From NCBI GenBank assembly GCA_964573255.1, contig CAZNJB010000013.1:11322-75321 (forward strand): a stretch of 64,000 nt of DNA, written 5' to 3'. Below the pieces are notes generated by a model. It was not told where the DNA came from. It saw only the letters and a program-made list of their open reading frames with translations, and did not search any database. A program made the translations under genes and the position numbers. Source of the stretch: CAYNUJ01 sp964573255 (GTDB taxonomy: Bacteria > Bacteroidota > Ignavibacteria > Ignavibacteriales > Melioribacteraceae). Positions 37,301-44,566 of this stretch are shown here, piece after piece (position 1 is the first letter of the stretch; every line of letters starts with the position of its first letter).

Positions 37301-37402
37301 CTTTTCATATTCCTCGTTTATCTTATCTACAATAGGCCATAATTCTTTTAATATTTTACTGTTTTTATCGCCAAAAAATTTCTTTAATAAAGAGTTTAAC
37401 AT
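34340..37402 (-). CDS. secA: Preprotein translocase ATPase SecA
   Basis: This 1020-residue motor drives proteins through SecYEG. Visible landmarks are QLLGGIVLHQGKIAEMATGEGKT (Walker A region), VHLVTVNDYLAKRD, the DEVDS Walker B, ITLQNYFRLYNKLSGMTGTA, TNMAGRGTDIKLG and GRAGRQGDPG, plus the C-terminal zinc motif CPCGSGKKYKHC. An acidic coiled-coil insertion near residues 45-85 (EEDIEKIHDEIDELEEEL type) makes the protein longer than the roughly 900 residues of E. coli SecA, as is usual in Bacteroidota. The ATG at 37402 is chosen because GGAG lies 8 bases before it; a longer frame to 37459 is unlikely. Confidence 0.98.
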   Translation of the reverse strand: MLNSLLKKFFGDKNSKILKELWPIVDKINEEYEKIKDYSDDELRAKTQEFKDRLNKETEELRNKIDSLKEKLTSGEFDEDIEKIHDEIDELEEELQDTYEELLDEMLPEAFAVVKSTCARLVGRSWEAAGNKITWDMIPYDVQLLGGIVLHQGKIAEMATGEGKTLVATLPVYLNALTGRGVHLVTVNDYLAKRDSEWMGEVFKFHGLTVGVILSDMDSEQRKKAYQCDITYGTNNEFGFDYLRDNMAISEEHIVQRGHNYAIVDEVDSVLIDEARTPLIISGPVETSDHKFYEMKPKVERVFRKQSSLVAKIVQEAEELLKTGDPKDREKAGILLLRAHRGFPKNKRLLKLFAEPEYKKLMQTTELEFLRENEKRMPEIDEELYYAIDERNNTINLTDKGREELAVGSPEGKELFVLPDLGTEISMIENDESLSDDEKVKKKDELYHIYSERSDRIHTINQLLKAYTLFEKDDEYVVTEDGKIAIVDEFTGRILAGRRYSDGLHQAIEAKENVKVQRDTQTLATITLQNYFRLYNKLSGMTGTAETEEGEFFEIYKLEVVVIPTNKPIARIDEDDAIYRTKREKYNAIIEKIKELREQKRPVLVGTTSVEVSETLSRMLKRQGVPHNVLNAKHHQREAEIVAYAGQPGAVTIATNMAGRGTDIKLGAGVVERGGLYILGTERHESRRIDRQLRGRAGRQGDPGTSKFFISLEDDLMRLFGSDRVTNIMSRMGMEEGEAIEHSMITKSVERAQRKVEENNFAIRKRLLEYDDVMNQQREVIYTRRRRALQGERLKSEIFDLLEEYIDETVEKYFDEAQAEALRNDLMQHLLVDVKIEPEDFEKLGIDGIKEKILKAAKEFYERKEEMLGSELMARLERYAVLSVIDEKWKDHLREMDDLKEGIGLRAYGQKDPLVEYKKEAFNLFLDLLGMIRDEVVQFCFKFFPQAPEEVKEQRRRQPTRVKTIKDSVTNLGMQASGAGADQASQRGKQQPVRVEAKVGRNDPCPCGSGKKYKHCHGKN

Positions 37403-37602
37403 TAAATATCTCCATTTTTTCCAGACTTTAAATGTAATTAACGAGGGAACTAAAATCAAAAAATATACCGTCTTTACATTGTAATCTGATTATCAGTTGG
37501 TTATAACTAAATTTACCAAGATTGTTCCAGCCGAAATTCTCAATTTTATTTCCTCAGTATTTTTAGTTTTGTCAGCACTTGGGATGAAATTATTGATTCC
37601 AA

Positions 37603-37635
37603 TTTGCAAAAAATATTTAAATTTTAGTAATTTTT
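37603..37635 (+). promoter_or_regulatory. Predicted promoter of the 54-residue basic protein gene
   Basis: TTTG at 37603-37606 is followed after 21 bases by TAATTTTT (37628-37635), one base off the TAnnTTTG -7 consensus, 37 bases before the start codon. Confidence 0.4.
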
Positions 37636-37671
37636 CTTTAAATTTCGAAGCTAAAATTAAATGGAGATGAC

Positions 37672-37836
37672 ATGGCTAAGAAACAGACATTCGCTGATAA
37701 GTCTAAAGCAAAAGCTAAATCCGCTTTTGTAAACGTAAAAGTTGTTAAGACTGTGAAAAACGAAAACGGGTCTTATAAATTCCAAGAAAGATTCGTAAAA
37801 TTAGAAGACATAAGCAAAGTTACCGAGATAAAATAA
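37672..37836 (+). CDS. Small basic protein, DUF4295-like
   Basis: This 54-residue, lysine-rich protein begins MAKKQTFADKSKAKAKSAF and continues VNVKVVKTVKNENGSYKF. The layout (MAKK start, basic N-terminus, VK-x-VK-x-x-x-GSYKF) resembles DUF4295, a small Bacteroidota protein that I recall being linked to the ribosome. A strong GGAG Shine-Dalgarno lies 7 bases before the ATG and a promoter-like element lies upstream, both pointing to real and possibly high expression. It is too short for most gene finders. The DUF4295 link is by eye; real coding potential is fairly certain. Confidence 0.75.
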   Translation: MAKKQTFADKSKAKAKSAFVNVKVVKTVKNENGSYKFQERFVKLEDISKVTEIK

Positions 37837-38005
37837 TTATCTCTCCCTAGAATGGATTGATTAATTTTCTTTCCATTTGGTTAATACCCTTCTTTTTCAT
37901 ATATTTTATTAAGATTAGCCCTTACTTACAATTTCAAGCCCGGCAAATGGGGAAATCCGGGCTTCGATTCACAATTTTCTAAAATAAGATGAGAGGTGAT
38001 TCGGC

Positions 38006-39349
38006 ATGAAAACTGCAAAGAAGATGAGATTTTATGGTATCAGAGATTTAGAAAAGCTGCCGCAATTAAAAATTTTAAGTCGTGAAGAAAGATTTTCTAT
38101 TGAGGTTACTGCAAGAGTTCTTCCATTCCGTACGAATAATTACGTTGTAGAAGAATTAATAGACTGGCACAATGTACCCGATGATCCAATGTTCAAACTT
38201 ACTTTCCCTTTCGGAGATATGTTGGATAAAGATGATTTTAATAATCTAAAACATCTATTAGAATCGAATAGGCCAGCAGAAGAAATAAAATCTGAAATCA
38301 ATAGAATTAGGTTTAAATTAAACCCACATCCGGCAGGACAGTTAACTGCCAATGTACCGATTATGGATGACGAAAAAGTTCCCGGTGTTCAGCATAAATA
38401 CAGAGAAACAGCATTAGTTTTCCCTTCAAGCGGTCAAACTTGCCATGCATACTGCACTTTTTGTTTCCGTTGGGCACAGTTTGTAGGAATGACAGACATT
38501 AAATTCTCCACGGACGAATCTAATAGATTCCAAAAATATATAGCATCTCAGAAAGAATTAACCGATGTTTTGTTTACCGGCGGCGACCCGATGGTAATGA
38601 CTGCTGAAAAATTAAAAATTTATTTAGAACCTCTATTAAAACCCGAATTCGATCATATTCAGAATATACGAATAGGAACAAAATCCCTTTCATATTGGCC
38701 TTACAGATTTGTTAGCGATAAAGATTCGGACGAAATACTATTCTTATTCGAGAAATTAATTAAAGCCGGGAAACATGTTTCCATTATGGCTCATTTCAAT
38801 CACTGGGTTGAGCTCTCAACGGATATAGTTAAGGAAGCTATTAGAAGAATAAGAAATACCGGCGCAGAAATAAGAACACAATCACCGCTAATCAAAAACA
38901 TTAATGACGATCCTGATGTTTGGGCAAGAATGTGGAAAGAACAAGTTAAATTAGGGTGTATACCTTATTATATGTTCGTTGAAAGAGATACCGGCGCGCA
39001 CGATTATTTTGCCGTGCCATTAGCAAGGGCATTAGACATATTCCGCGATGCATATACTCAAGTTTCAGGCTTGGCAAGAACCGTCCGCGGTCCGTCTATG
39101 TCAGCTACACCCGGTAAAGTTAGAATTGAAGGTGTTGCCGAAATTAAAGGAGAAAAAGTTTTCGTTCTTAATTTCTTGCAAGCGAGAAACCCGGATTGGG
39201 TTAAAAGACCTTTCTTCGCCGAATACGACGAAAATGCAACTTGGCTGGATGAATTGATTCCGGCATTTGGTGAAGAGGAATTTTTCTTTGATGAGGAACT
39301 GGCAGATATGCTTGCAACTAAGCAAGAGGAACTAAATTTCTTAAAATAA
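38006..39349 (+). CDS. KamA family radical SAM protein (aminomutase-like)
   Basis: This 447-residue enzyme belongs to the lysine 2,3-aminomutase family. The radical SAM cluster motif is Cys146-x3-Cys150-x2-Cys153 (QTCHAYCTFCFRW), followed by TGGDPMVM. Lys371 in ATPGKVRI is the likely PLP-binding lysine. In clostridial lysine aminomutase the PLP lysine is preceded by an Asp (VVDAPGGGGK) that binds the substrate; here the segment reads GPSMSATPGK with no Asp, so lysine may not be the substrate. An AGGTGA ribosome-binding site precedes the ATG at 38006, and a strong terminator follows. No lysine fermentation genes or efp are nearby. Family is firm; reaction is open. Confidence 0.85.
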   Translation: MKTAKKMRFYGIRDLEKLPQLKILSREERFSIEVTARVLPFRTNNYVVEELIDWHNVPDDPMFKLTFPFGDMLDKDDFNNLKHLLESNRPAEEIKSEINRIRFKLNPHPAGQLTANVPIMDDEKVPGVQHKYRETALVFPSSGQTCHAYCTFCFRWAQFVGMTDIKFSTDESNRFQKYIASQKELTDVLFTGGDPMVMTAEKLKIYLEPLLKPEFDHIQNIRIGTKSLSYWPYRFVSDKDSDEILFLFEKLIKAGKHVSIMAHFNHWVELSTDIVKEAIRRIRNTGAEIRTQSPLIKNINDDPDVWARMWKEQVKLGCIPYYMFVERDTGAHDYFAVPLARALDIFRDAYTQVSGLARTVRGPSMSATPGKVRIEGVAEIKGEKVFVLNFLQARNPDWVKRPFFAEYDENATWLDELIPAFGEEEFFFDEELADMLATKQEELNFLK

Positions 39350-39351
39350 AA

Positions 39352-39379
39352 AAATCCGGCTGACAGCCGGATTTTTTTT
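39352..39379 (+). terminator. Rho-independent terminator of the KamA-family gene
   Basis: AAATCCGGC-TGACA-GCCGGATTT is a perfect 9-bp stem with a 5-base loop followed by a run of T, 2 bases after the stop codon. It lies between convergent genes. Confidence 0.92.
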
Positions 39380-39394
39380 ATTCTTCAAAACAAT

Positions 39395-39937
39395 TTATCC
39401 CGAAACAACTTGTAGAGTAGGATCGAGTTCGCGTTTCAGCAAACTTTCTATAGCAACAAGAGTACCACGAATGGAAGTTGGACAACTGCCGCACGCACCT
39501 TGATAGCGAATCTTCAGAGTTTTTCCATCTAAACCCAACACTTCCAATCCTCCGCCATCGCCGGCGAGAGCAGGTCTTACTCTTTGATCGAGTATTTCAT
39601 TTATCTTTCTCAATAATTCTGTCTCTTCCTGTTCGTTTAGATTCAACTCTTCTTCTTCCGGAATTAGCGCTTTATCAAAATTTTTAATGAATTCTACGAA
39701 CGGACGCTGAATTTGTCCCCAAGTAGCTGCCGGTTCTTTTTCAATAGTAATAAATCGATCCATATAAAAAACCGAAACAACCCCGTCTATCTCAAAAATT
39801 CCTTTTGCCAAAGGGTCTTTTTCGGCTTCGGTTTTATTCGCAAAACTTCTAGTCTCATTTTCCAACAACTTTTCATTCAATATAAATTTCAACGCTTGCG
39901 GATTCGGCGTTAAATCAACATCTTGCACCATTAACAT
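39395..39937 (-). CDS. Nfu-type iron-sulfur scaffold/carrier protein
   Basis: This 180-residue protein has an N-terminal Nfu_N domain (TPNPQALKFILNEKLL, about residues 7-22, then GVVSVFYMDRFITIEKE) and a C-terminal NifU-like domain with the cluster-binding motif Cys149-GS-Cys152 (GACGSCPTS). It should carry and deliver 4Fe-4S clusters to target enzymes. An acidic linker (IPEEEELNLNEQEETE) joins the domains. It is monocistronic, with an AGGATCACTT ribosome-binding region before the ATG. The neighbouring KamA-family radical SAM enzyme could be a client, but that is only suggested by position. Confidence 0.92.
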   Translation of the reverse strand: MLMVQDVDLTPNPQALKFILNEKLLENETRSFANKTEAEKDPLAKGIFEIDGVVSVFYMDRFITIEKEPAATWGQIQRPFVEFIKNFDKALIPEEEELNLNEQEETELLRKINEILDQRVRPALAGDGGGLEVLGLDGKTLKIRYQGACGSCPTSIRGTLVAIESLLKRELDPTLQVVSG

Positions 39938-40030
39938 AAGTGATCCTTTCCATGTTTTTAAAATCTCATTACTAAAATAGTCTAAATTATTTAATTAATT
40001 CAAGTAATAATAAGTTCACTATACGACAAT

Positions 40031-40050
40031 TATTGATTTTGACATCAATA
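40031..40050 (-). terminator. Possible hairpin after the aldo/keto reductase gene
   Basis: TATTGAT and ATCAATA form a 7-bp stem with a 6-base loop just past the reductase stop. No T-run is present, so this is weak. Confidence 0.3.
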
Positions 40051-40063
40051 ATGCCGGTTGCAA

Positions 40064-41041
40064 TTATTTTTCTTCGGTAAATACGGTTCTTATAAAATTA
40101 AATTCCTCTTCAGTTAGAGGTTTATCATGTGAACTCAAATTTATTTTAACCTGTTCCAAATTTCTAAAACCCGGAATGACCGAAGAAACAACCGGATAAT
40201 AGAGCAAATATTGCAAGGCTGCTCTGGCTAAGTCCTCAATATTAGAACCGAATTTCGATTTTAGTTTTTCAAGTTTGGGTTCCAATTCGGCTAATTTTTC
40301 AGCAGTAAATTTCTCAGATCTGCTCCTGTGGTCTCCATCTTCAAATTTCGGAGGATTATCCTTTTTATACTTATCCAGCAACAACCCCTGCCCTAATGGA
40401 CTGAAAGCAACAAATGTAATTCCGTTCTCTTCCATTGCTTTCCTCACAGGTGAATCATTGGCAATAAAGTGATCATCCATTGCATTGGCCCAGCTCTGCA
40501 AAACATCCGGTTTTACTTTCGGTATAAGCTTGATAAAATCTTCGTTCGAGTATGCAGATTGACCGATTGCCCTTATTTTGCCTTCTTCTTTCAATCTGTA
40601 CATTACTTCTACAGCGTCATCAAGATATTCATCATTCTCTCCGAAATAGCCGTGGTGGAAATAATAAATATCAATATAATCACGTTTCAAGTTTTTGAGT
40701 GACATTTCACATTGATGTCGTATATGTAATGGGTCGTACGCATTTTCTGCCGTGCCGCTGAACCAACCGACTTTAGTGGCGATAATTACATCATTCACTC
40801 TGGAACCGAGGGATTTGGCCAGCATTCTTTCAGCCTTGCCGTTACCGTAAATATCGGCATTATCAAAATGATTGACGCCCATTTCCAAAGCATAATTAAT
40901 TGCGTCATTCACACTGTCGTAATCTACTTCAGCCCAGCCTATTGAAGTACCCCTGTTCCAATTTAAGCCACCGAGAGTCCAGCAGCCTAATCCAATTTCC
41001 GAAACTTCAATACCTGTATTGCCTATTTTTCTGTATTTCAT
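40064..41041 (-). CDS. Aldo/keto reductase
   Basis: This 325-residue NADPH-dependent oxidoreductase has the family signatures MKYRKIGNTGIEVSEIGLGCW at the N-terminus, HFDNADIYGNGKAE with the catalytic Asp/Tyr pair, VIIATKVGW with the catalytic Lys, DIYYFHHGY with the His, and IRAIGQSAYSNED. The C-terminal SSVIPGFRNLEQVKINLSS segment binds the cofactor. A strong AAGGAG ribosome-binding site lies 8 bases before the ATG at 41041, so the longer frame to 41068 is rejected. It lies 11 bases after a lipoprotein gene on the same strand. Substrate is unknown. Confidence 0.93.
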   Translation of the reverse strand: MKYRKIGNTGIEVSEIGLGCWTLGGLNWNRGTSIGWAEVDYDSVNDAINYALEMGVNHFDNADIYGNGKAERMLAKSLGSRVNDVIIATKVGWFSGTAENAYDPLHIRHQCEMSLKNLKRDYIDIYYFHHGYFGENDEYLDDAVEVMYRLKEEGKIRAIGQSAYSNEDFIKLIPKVKPDVLQSWANAMDDHFIANDSPVRKAMEENGITFVAFSPLGQGLLLDKYKKDNPPKFEDGDHRSRSEKFTAEKLAELEPKLEKLKSKFGSNIEDLARAALQYLLYYPVVSSVIPGFRNLEQVKINLSSHDKPLTEEEFNFIRTVFTEEK

Positions 41042-41052
41042 TTTACTTCTCC

Positions 41053-41655
41053 TTATCTTATTTCCCATTTTCTTTTTTTAAGAACCGATCCCTCAACAGG
41101 ATCAATCATAATTTCTTCACCCCGTGCTTTATAATTATCTCCATTTCCTATTTCCCAAGTGGTTGAAAGAACATGCCAAATATACCGATTTAAATCTGCC
41201 TGCCACCTAAAACTCACATCCCACTGGCGAATTCCGGCTGGAAGTCGATTCTCTTTGGCAATGGCAATTGCCTCCTCTTCATTTACATTATAATCGCACA
41301 TTTCGGGTGAGTAACGGCAGTCCGGTATTCCGACAACACCCTTTTCTTTTATCACATTACCCAAAGTATCCACCACAAAATAAACCGGTTCGTCCACAAA
41401 TTCGTAATCCAAACTGCGATAATTATACCTTATATAATATCCATCCTTAATTCTTTTACTTCTAATATAATCTTTGAAGAAATTTTCCTTGAAAAAATTA
41501 CTGCCAACTTTAGATATAATAAATTTATCGGCTTTTTTAAATATTGAATCAGGCACGGAAATTTTAAATCCGTCTTTTTGATTGCATGTTTTACAAGAGC
41601 ATGATTGAATAAAAATCGTTATTATGGTTATTAAAATTATACTAATTACTTTCAA
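41053..41655 (-). CDS. Predicted lipoprotein with PepSY-like C-terminus
   Basis: This 200-residue protein has a hydrophobic N-terminus and a lipobox-like IQSC (Cys19), followed by further cysteines in SCKTCNQKDG. The C-terminal part reads VNEEEAIAIAKENRLP, then YIWHVLSTTWEIGNGDN and GEEIMIDPVEGSVLKKRKWE, a pattern similar to PepSY-like domains, which often inhibit peptidases or sit in the periplasm. It is 11 bases upstream of the aldo/keto reductase and probably in its operon. No function is known and the PepSY resemblance is tentative. Confidence 0.7.
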   Translation of the reverse strand: MKVISIILITIITIFIQSCSCKTCNQKDGFKISVPDSIFKKADKFIISKVGSNFFKENFFKDYIRSKRIKDGYYIRYNYRSLDYEFVDEPVYFVVDTLGNVIKEKGVVGIPDCRYSPEMCDYNVNEEEAIAIAKENRLPAGIRQWDVSFRWQADLNRYIWHVLSTTWEIGNGDNYKARGEEIMIDPVEGSVLKKRKWEIR

Positions 41656-41700
41656 AGTTAATTTCCCTATAATATGGTTTTACATTTCATCTTAAATTAG

Positions 41701-41708
41701 TAAATTTG
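41701..41708 (+). promoter_or_regulatory. Possible -7 element of the receiver-domain gene
   Basis: TAAATTTG matches TAnnTTTG exactly and lies 30 bases before the ATG at 41739. The -33 region is only T-rich (GTTTTAC). Confidence 0.4.
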
Positions 41709-41738
41709 TATTAAATGTCATAAAAAAAAACGAATGAT

Positions 41739-42140
41739 ATGGAAAACAGCAAGAAACCAAAACTCCTAATTGTCGAAGACGATTTTGAAAACCAGAAATT
41801 CCTCGAGCTCTTTATGCGTCGAAAATTCGATGTGGCATCTTGCGATTCTGCAGATACCTTTTATGCTCAATTAAAAAAACAAAAATTTGATATCTTTTTA
41901 ATGGATATATCGCTTCGTGGAAATAAAGATGGGTTACAGTTAACACGTGAACTAAGAGAGATGGAAGAATATAAAGATGTGCCAATTGTAGGGCTTTCCG
42001 CTCATGCATTCCAGAGAGATAAAGAGAATGCAAAAAAAGCCGGAGTCGACACATTTCTTACAAAACCAATTCAGAATGATGTTCTGATGAAACAGGTTTT
42101 ACTTACTTTATTAAATAAAACCGGCATTGATTTATTATAA
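41739..42140 (+). CDS. Stand-alone response regulator receiver domain
   Basis: This 133-residue protein is a single CheY-like receiver domain with no output domain. The acidic pocket is EDD (13-15), the phospho-acceptor is Asp56 in IFLMDISLRG, and the switch Ser/Thr and Lys are in VGLSAHAF and TFLTKPI. It should act by binding a partner when phosphorylated. No histidine kinase is in the window, so its input is unknown. It has its own predicted promoter and a strong terminator, making it a single-gene unit. Confidence 0.92.
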   Translation: MENSKKPKLLIVEDDFENQKFLELFMRRKFDVASCDSADTFYAQLKKQKFDIFLMDISLRGNKDGLQLTRELREMEEYKDVPIVGLSAHAFQRDKENAKKAGVDTFLTKPIQNDVLMKQVLLTLLNKTGIDLL

Positions 42141-42164
42141 TTCAGCTTTCATATAAATTTTTTC

Positions 42165-42190
42165 AAACCGGTATCTTACCGGTTTTTTAT
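42165..42190 (+). terminator. Rho-independent terminator of the receiver-domain gene
   Basis: AAACCGGTA-TCT-TACCGGTTT is a perfect 9-bp stem with a 3-base loop followed by a T-run, 24 bases after the stop. Confidence 0.9.
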
Positions 42191-42260
42191 TTTTAAATGT
42201 AACATTTTTTTTATTCTATTCGTCTAATGAGGTGTTTAATTAATTATGATGGAGAGTATC

Positions 42261-43172
42261 ATGCGTATTAAACTTTCGGTGGTTTTATTCATTTCTTTAT
42301 TAATGTCTTCTTTTGTATTCGCTCAAAACGATGACGATTGGTGGGATGATGATTATTGGAATGATGATCTGGATTTTAATGTTGAAGTGTTTAATTCTGA
42401 CTCGAGACCATTTATCGAATTAAATTACGGATCTCCCAAAGTCCTACATAAATTAATCGGAAATGATATATTTAATAACCTTGGCTTCGGTGAATTGAAA
42501 TTGGGCTATTTTTCAAGCGATAACTTGGACGAAAGTCATTTAGTGGAATTTGACGAATCGTATTTCTTTATATCCAACATCTCTAAGGACTTGGATTTTA
42601 ATTCTAGCACGGCATCATCTGGCTCCGGGGTCACTAAATTGGATGGTTACGGTTACAGAATAGGATTTGCAGATAGAGACGGTTACGGTTATAAATTCGA
42701 ATCGATCTCCTTTAATCCTTATCATCAAAGTGGGATTAATTGGTCTAAATTGACTATTACTGCTCCCAACCTCGGCACACTGCCTCCAATAGAAAGAATG
42801 GCATTAGAAAGATTCAATAAAGATTTTCGATTCGGGACAACTAATGAAGCGGGTATTAATATTGGTCTCGGCGATGGTTTTATTTCGTTGAACACTGGAT
42901 ATGAATTTACCGTAATATTTCCTCGTTATTTAATTTGGAAACATTTGGGAAGTTTTATTATTGAGTCTATAGCACAAAAATCGATTGACTCTTTTGTAGA
43001 TGAAGTAATGGATCGTTCACCTTTGGCAGGACCAATTGTAAACTTTGCATTGAAGAACGGATTATCTTATGCATTTTATAGTCTGAAGAAAGAAGATATG
43101 AATTGGCCATTCAGCACCGAGGAACCGTTAACTTTCGAAACATTTAAATTTGGCATTTCTATTAACTTTTAA
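42261..43172 (+). CDS. Secreted or outer-membrane protein of unknown function
   Basis: This 303-residue protein has a signal peptide (residues 1-21, ending SFVFAQ) and then a very acidic, Trp-rich stretch (NDDDWWDDDYWNDDLD). The rest has Gly/aromatic-rich strands such as GYGYRIGFADRDGYGYKF and ends in FETFKFGISINF, the aromatic C-terminal strand often seen in outer-membrane barrels. The ATG at 42261 is chosen because GGAG sits 6 bases before it; an ATG at 42246 also exists. It has its own hairpin downstream. I do not recognise the family; a barrel fold is inferred only from the pattern. Confidence 0.75.
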   Translation: MRIKLSVVLFISLLMSSFVFAQNDDDWWDDDYWNDDLDFNVEVFNSDSRPFIELNYGSPKVLHKLIGNDIFNNLGFGELKLGYFSSDNLDESHLVEFDESYFFISNISKDLDFNSSTASSGSGVTKLDGYGYRIGFADRDGYGYKFESISFNPYHQSGINWSKLTITAPNLGTLPPIERMALERFNKDFRFGTTNEAGINIGLGDGFISLNTGYEFTVIFPRYLIWKHLGSFIIESIAQKSIDSFVDEVMDRSPLAGPIVNFALKNGLSYAFYSLKKEDMNWPFSTEEPLTFETFKFGISINF

Positions 43173-43200
43173 GATTTATTTTCCCCTTAGATAATGATTT

Positions 43201-43240
43201 ACTTGGGACTTCTCAATAAAGATTCCGAGAAGTCCTAAGT
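43201..43240 (+). terminator. Hairpin after the acidic outer-membrane gene
   Basis: ACTTGGGACTTCTC and GAGAAGTCCTAAGT form a 14-bp stem with one mismatch and a 12-base loop. There is no strong T-run, so it may stop transcription imperfectly or protect the mRNA end. Confidence 0.5.
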
Positions 43241-43269
43241 AATTAATAGAATTTTCCATATTTTTCAGT

Positions 43270-43989
43270 ATGGAAAATATTTTCATTATTCTTCTACTGA
43301 TAATATTTTTAGCCGCATTCTTGCAGGGGCTATCCGGATTTGGGTTCCAATTAGTTGCAATCCCTCTTTTATCATTATTTATAAACATTAAAGAAGCTAT
43401 TCCGCTTGCGGCATTGTGCGGATACCTTGTTAATATTTACTTAATTATTTCACTGAGACAACATATAAAAATTTTTTCCCTGCGAAGGTTAATAGTCGGA
43501 GCAACTATTGGTATTCCGATAGGTGCTTACTTTTTAGCAAGCGCCGACCCAATTATTGTTGAGCGTTTCCTTGGGGTATTTATTATATTTTTTGTGTTGC
43601 TAAATCATTTCAAGATAATCAAGCAAGTTGGACTGAACGTAAATTGGGGCTATGTTTTCGGTTTAATAAGCGGTATTTTGGGCGGTGCATTCAATACTAA
43701 CGGTCCTCCTATTATCGTTTATTTTTACCTGCAAGGAATGAAAAAAGAAGAATTGAAAGCATCAATTACAGGCTATTTTATTTTTACTTCCAGTTTGATT
43801 GTGCTTTCCCATCTTATTAGCGGAGTTGCAACCGTTAATACTTACATTACTTTTGCCAAATTTATACCGGTTGTTTTAATTGGCATAATTGCAGGAAATG
43901 CTGTATTTAAGAGGATTGATTCCAGCGTTTACAATTTTGTAATTTTAATTATTCTTCTTTTATTGGGTATTTCATTGTTGTTTAGATAA
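43270..43989 (+). CDS. TauE/SafE family membrane exporter
   Basis: This 239-residue protein has about eight hydrophobic spans and the two half-repeats of the TauE/SafE family, the first marked by FLQGLSGFGFQL and the second by ISGILGGAFNTNGPPIIVYF. Family members export small sulfur-containing or organic anions, such as sulfite or sulfoacetate. The ArsC-like gene follows 21 bases later with its own AAGGAG site, so the two are likely one operon. The substrate cannot be read from the sequence. Confidence 0.9.
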   Translation: MENIFIILLLIIFLAAFLQGLSGFGFQLVAIPLLSLFINIKEAIPLAALCGYLVNIYLIISLRQHIKIFSLRRLIVGATIGIPIGAYFLASADPIIVERFLGVFIIFFVLLNHFKIIKQVGLNVNWGYVFGLISGILGGAFNTNGPPIIVYFYLQGMKKEELKASITGYFIFTSSLIVLSHLISGVATVNTYITFAKFIPVVLIGIIAGNAVFKRIDSSVYNFVILIILLLLGISLLFR

Positions 43990-44010
43990 TTAATTTTAAG
44001 GAGTTAAAAA

Positions 44011-44367
44011 ATGGCAGAAATAAAAATATATCACAAACCGACTTGCACAACAAGCAGAAAGGCGGTAAAATTACTGCAAGAAAAAAATGTTGAATTCGAT
44101 GCAATCAACTATTACCAAAAACCTTTCACTAAGAATAAATTAAAAACCCTTTTGAAAAAAGCAGGACTTAAAGCCGAAGATATATTAAGAAAACAAGCTG
44201 ATGAATACAAGAAGTATGACTTTAAAAACAAAAAATATAAACAGGACGAAATCATTGAATTGATGATTAAACATCCAGATTTAATTGAAAGACCCTTCAT
44301 CGAGAAAGGTGATAAAGCAATATTAGCACGTCCGGTAGATAAAATAGAAGACTTTCTGAAAGGGTGA
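44011..44367 (+). CDS. ArsC/Spx family thioredoxin-fold protein
   Basis: This 118-residue protein has the ArsC-type active-site loop HKPTCTTSRKAV with Cys12, as in E. coli ArsC, and the following AINYYQKPFTKNKLKTLLKKAG block typical of the ArsC/YffB/Spx family. The C-terminal IERPFIEKGDKAILARP corresponds to the conserved (R)P loop. It may be a glutathione- or thioredoxin-linked reductase, or a regulator; arsenate activity is not certain, as many family members lack it. It follows a TauE-like exporter, and a terminator overlaps its stop codon. Confidence 0.85.
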   Translation: MAEIKIYHKPTCTTSRKAVKLLQEKNVEFDAINYYQKPFTKNKLKTLLKKAGLKAEDILRKQADEYKKYDFKNKKYKQDEIIELMIKHPDLIERPFIEKGDKAILARPVDKIEDFLKG

Positions 44368-44396
44368 TTTTACTTACCCTTTCTTTTCTATTTTTT
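44358..44396 (+). terminator. Rho-independent terminator overlapping the ArsC-like stop
   Basis: GAAAGGGT (44358-44365) and ACCCTTTC (44376-44383) form an 8-bp stem, followed by a TTTTCTATTTTTT tail. The stem begins inside the last codons. Confidence 0.8.
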
Positions 44397-44566
44397 AATA
44401 CATTTCAGTAAGTTTATTATCCTAAATCCATATAAATGAAAATTTAAACTTAAAGATGACCATTTATTCATATCGAAAAACTTTTCCGCTCATCTCTGCT
44501 ATAAATAGCAATACAAAATCATTAATAACTTCAAGCAAATTATTACTAAACATTAAAAGGTGATGT

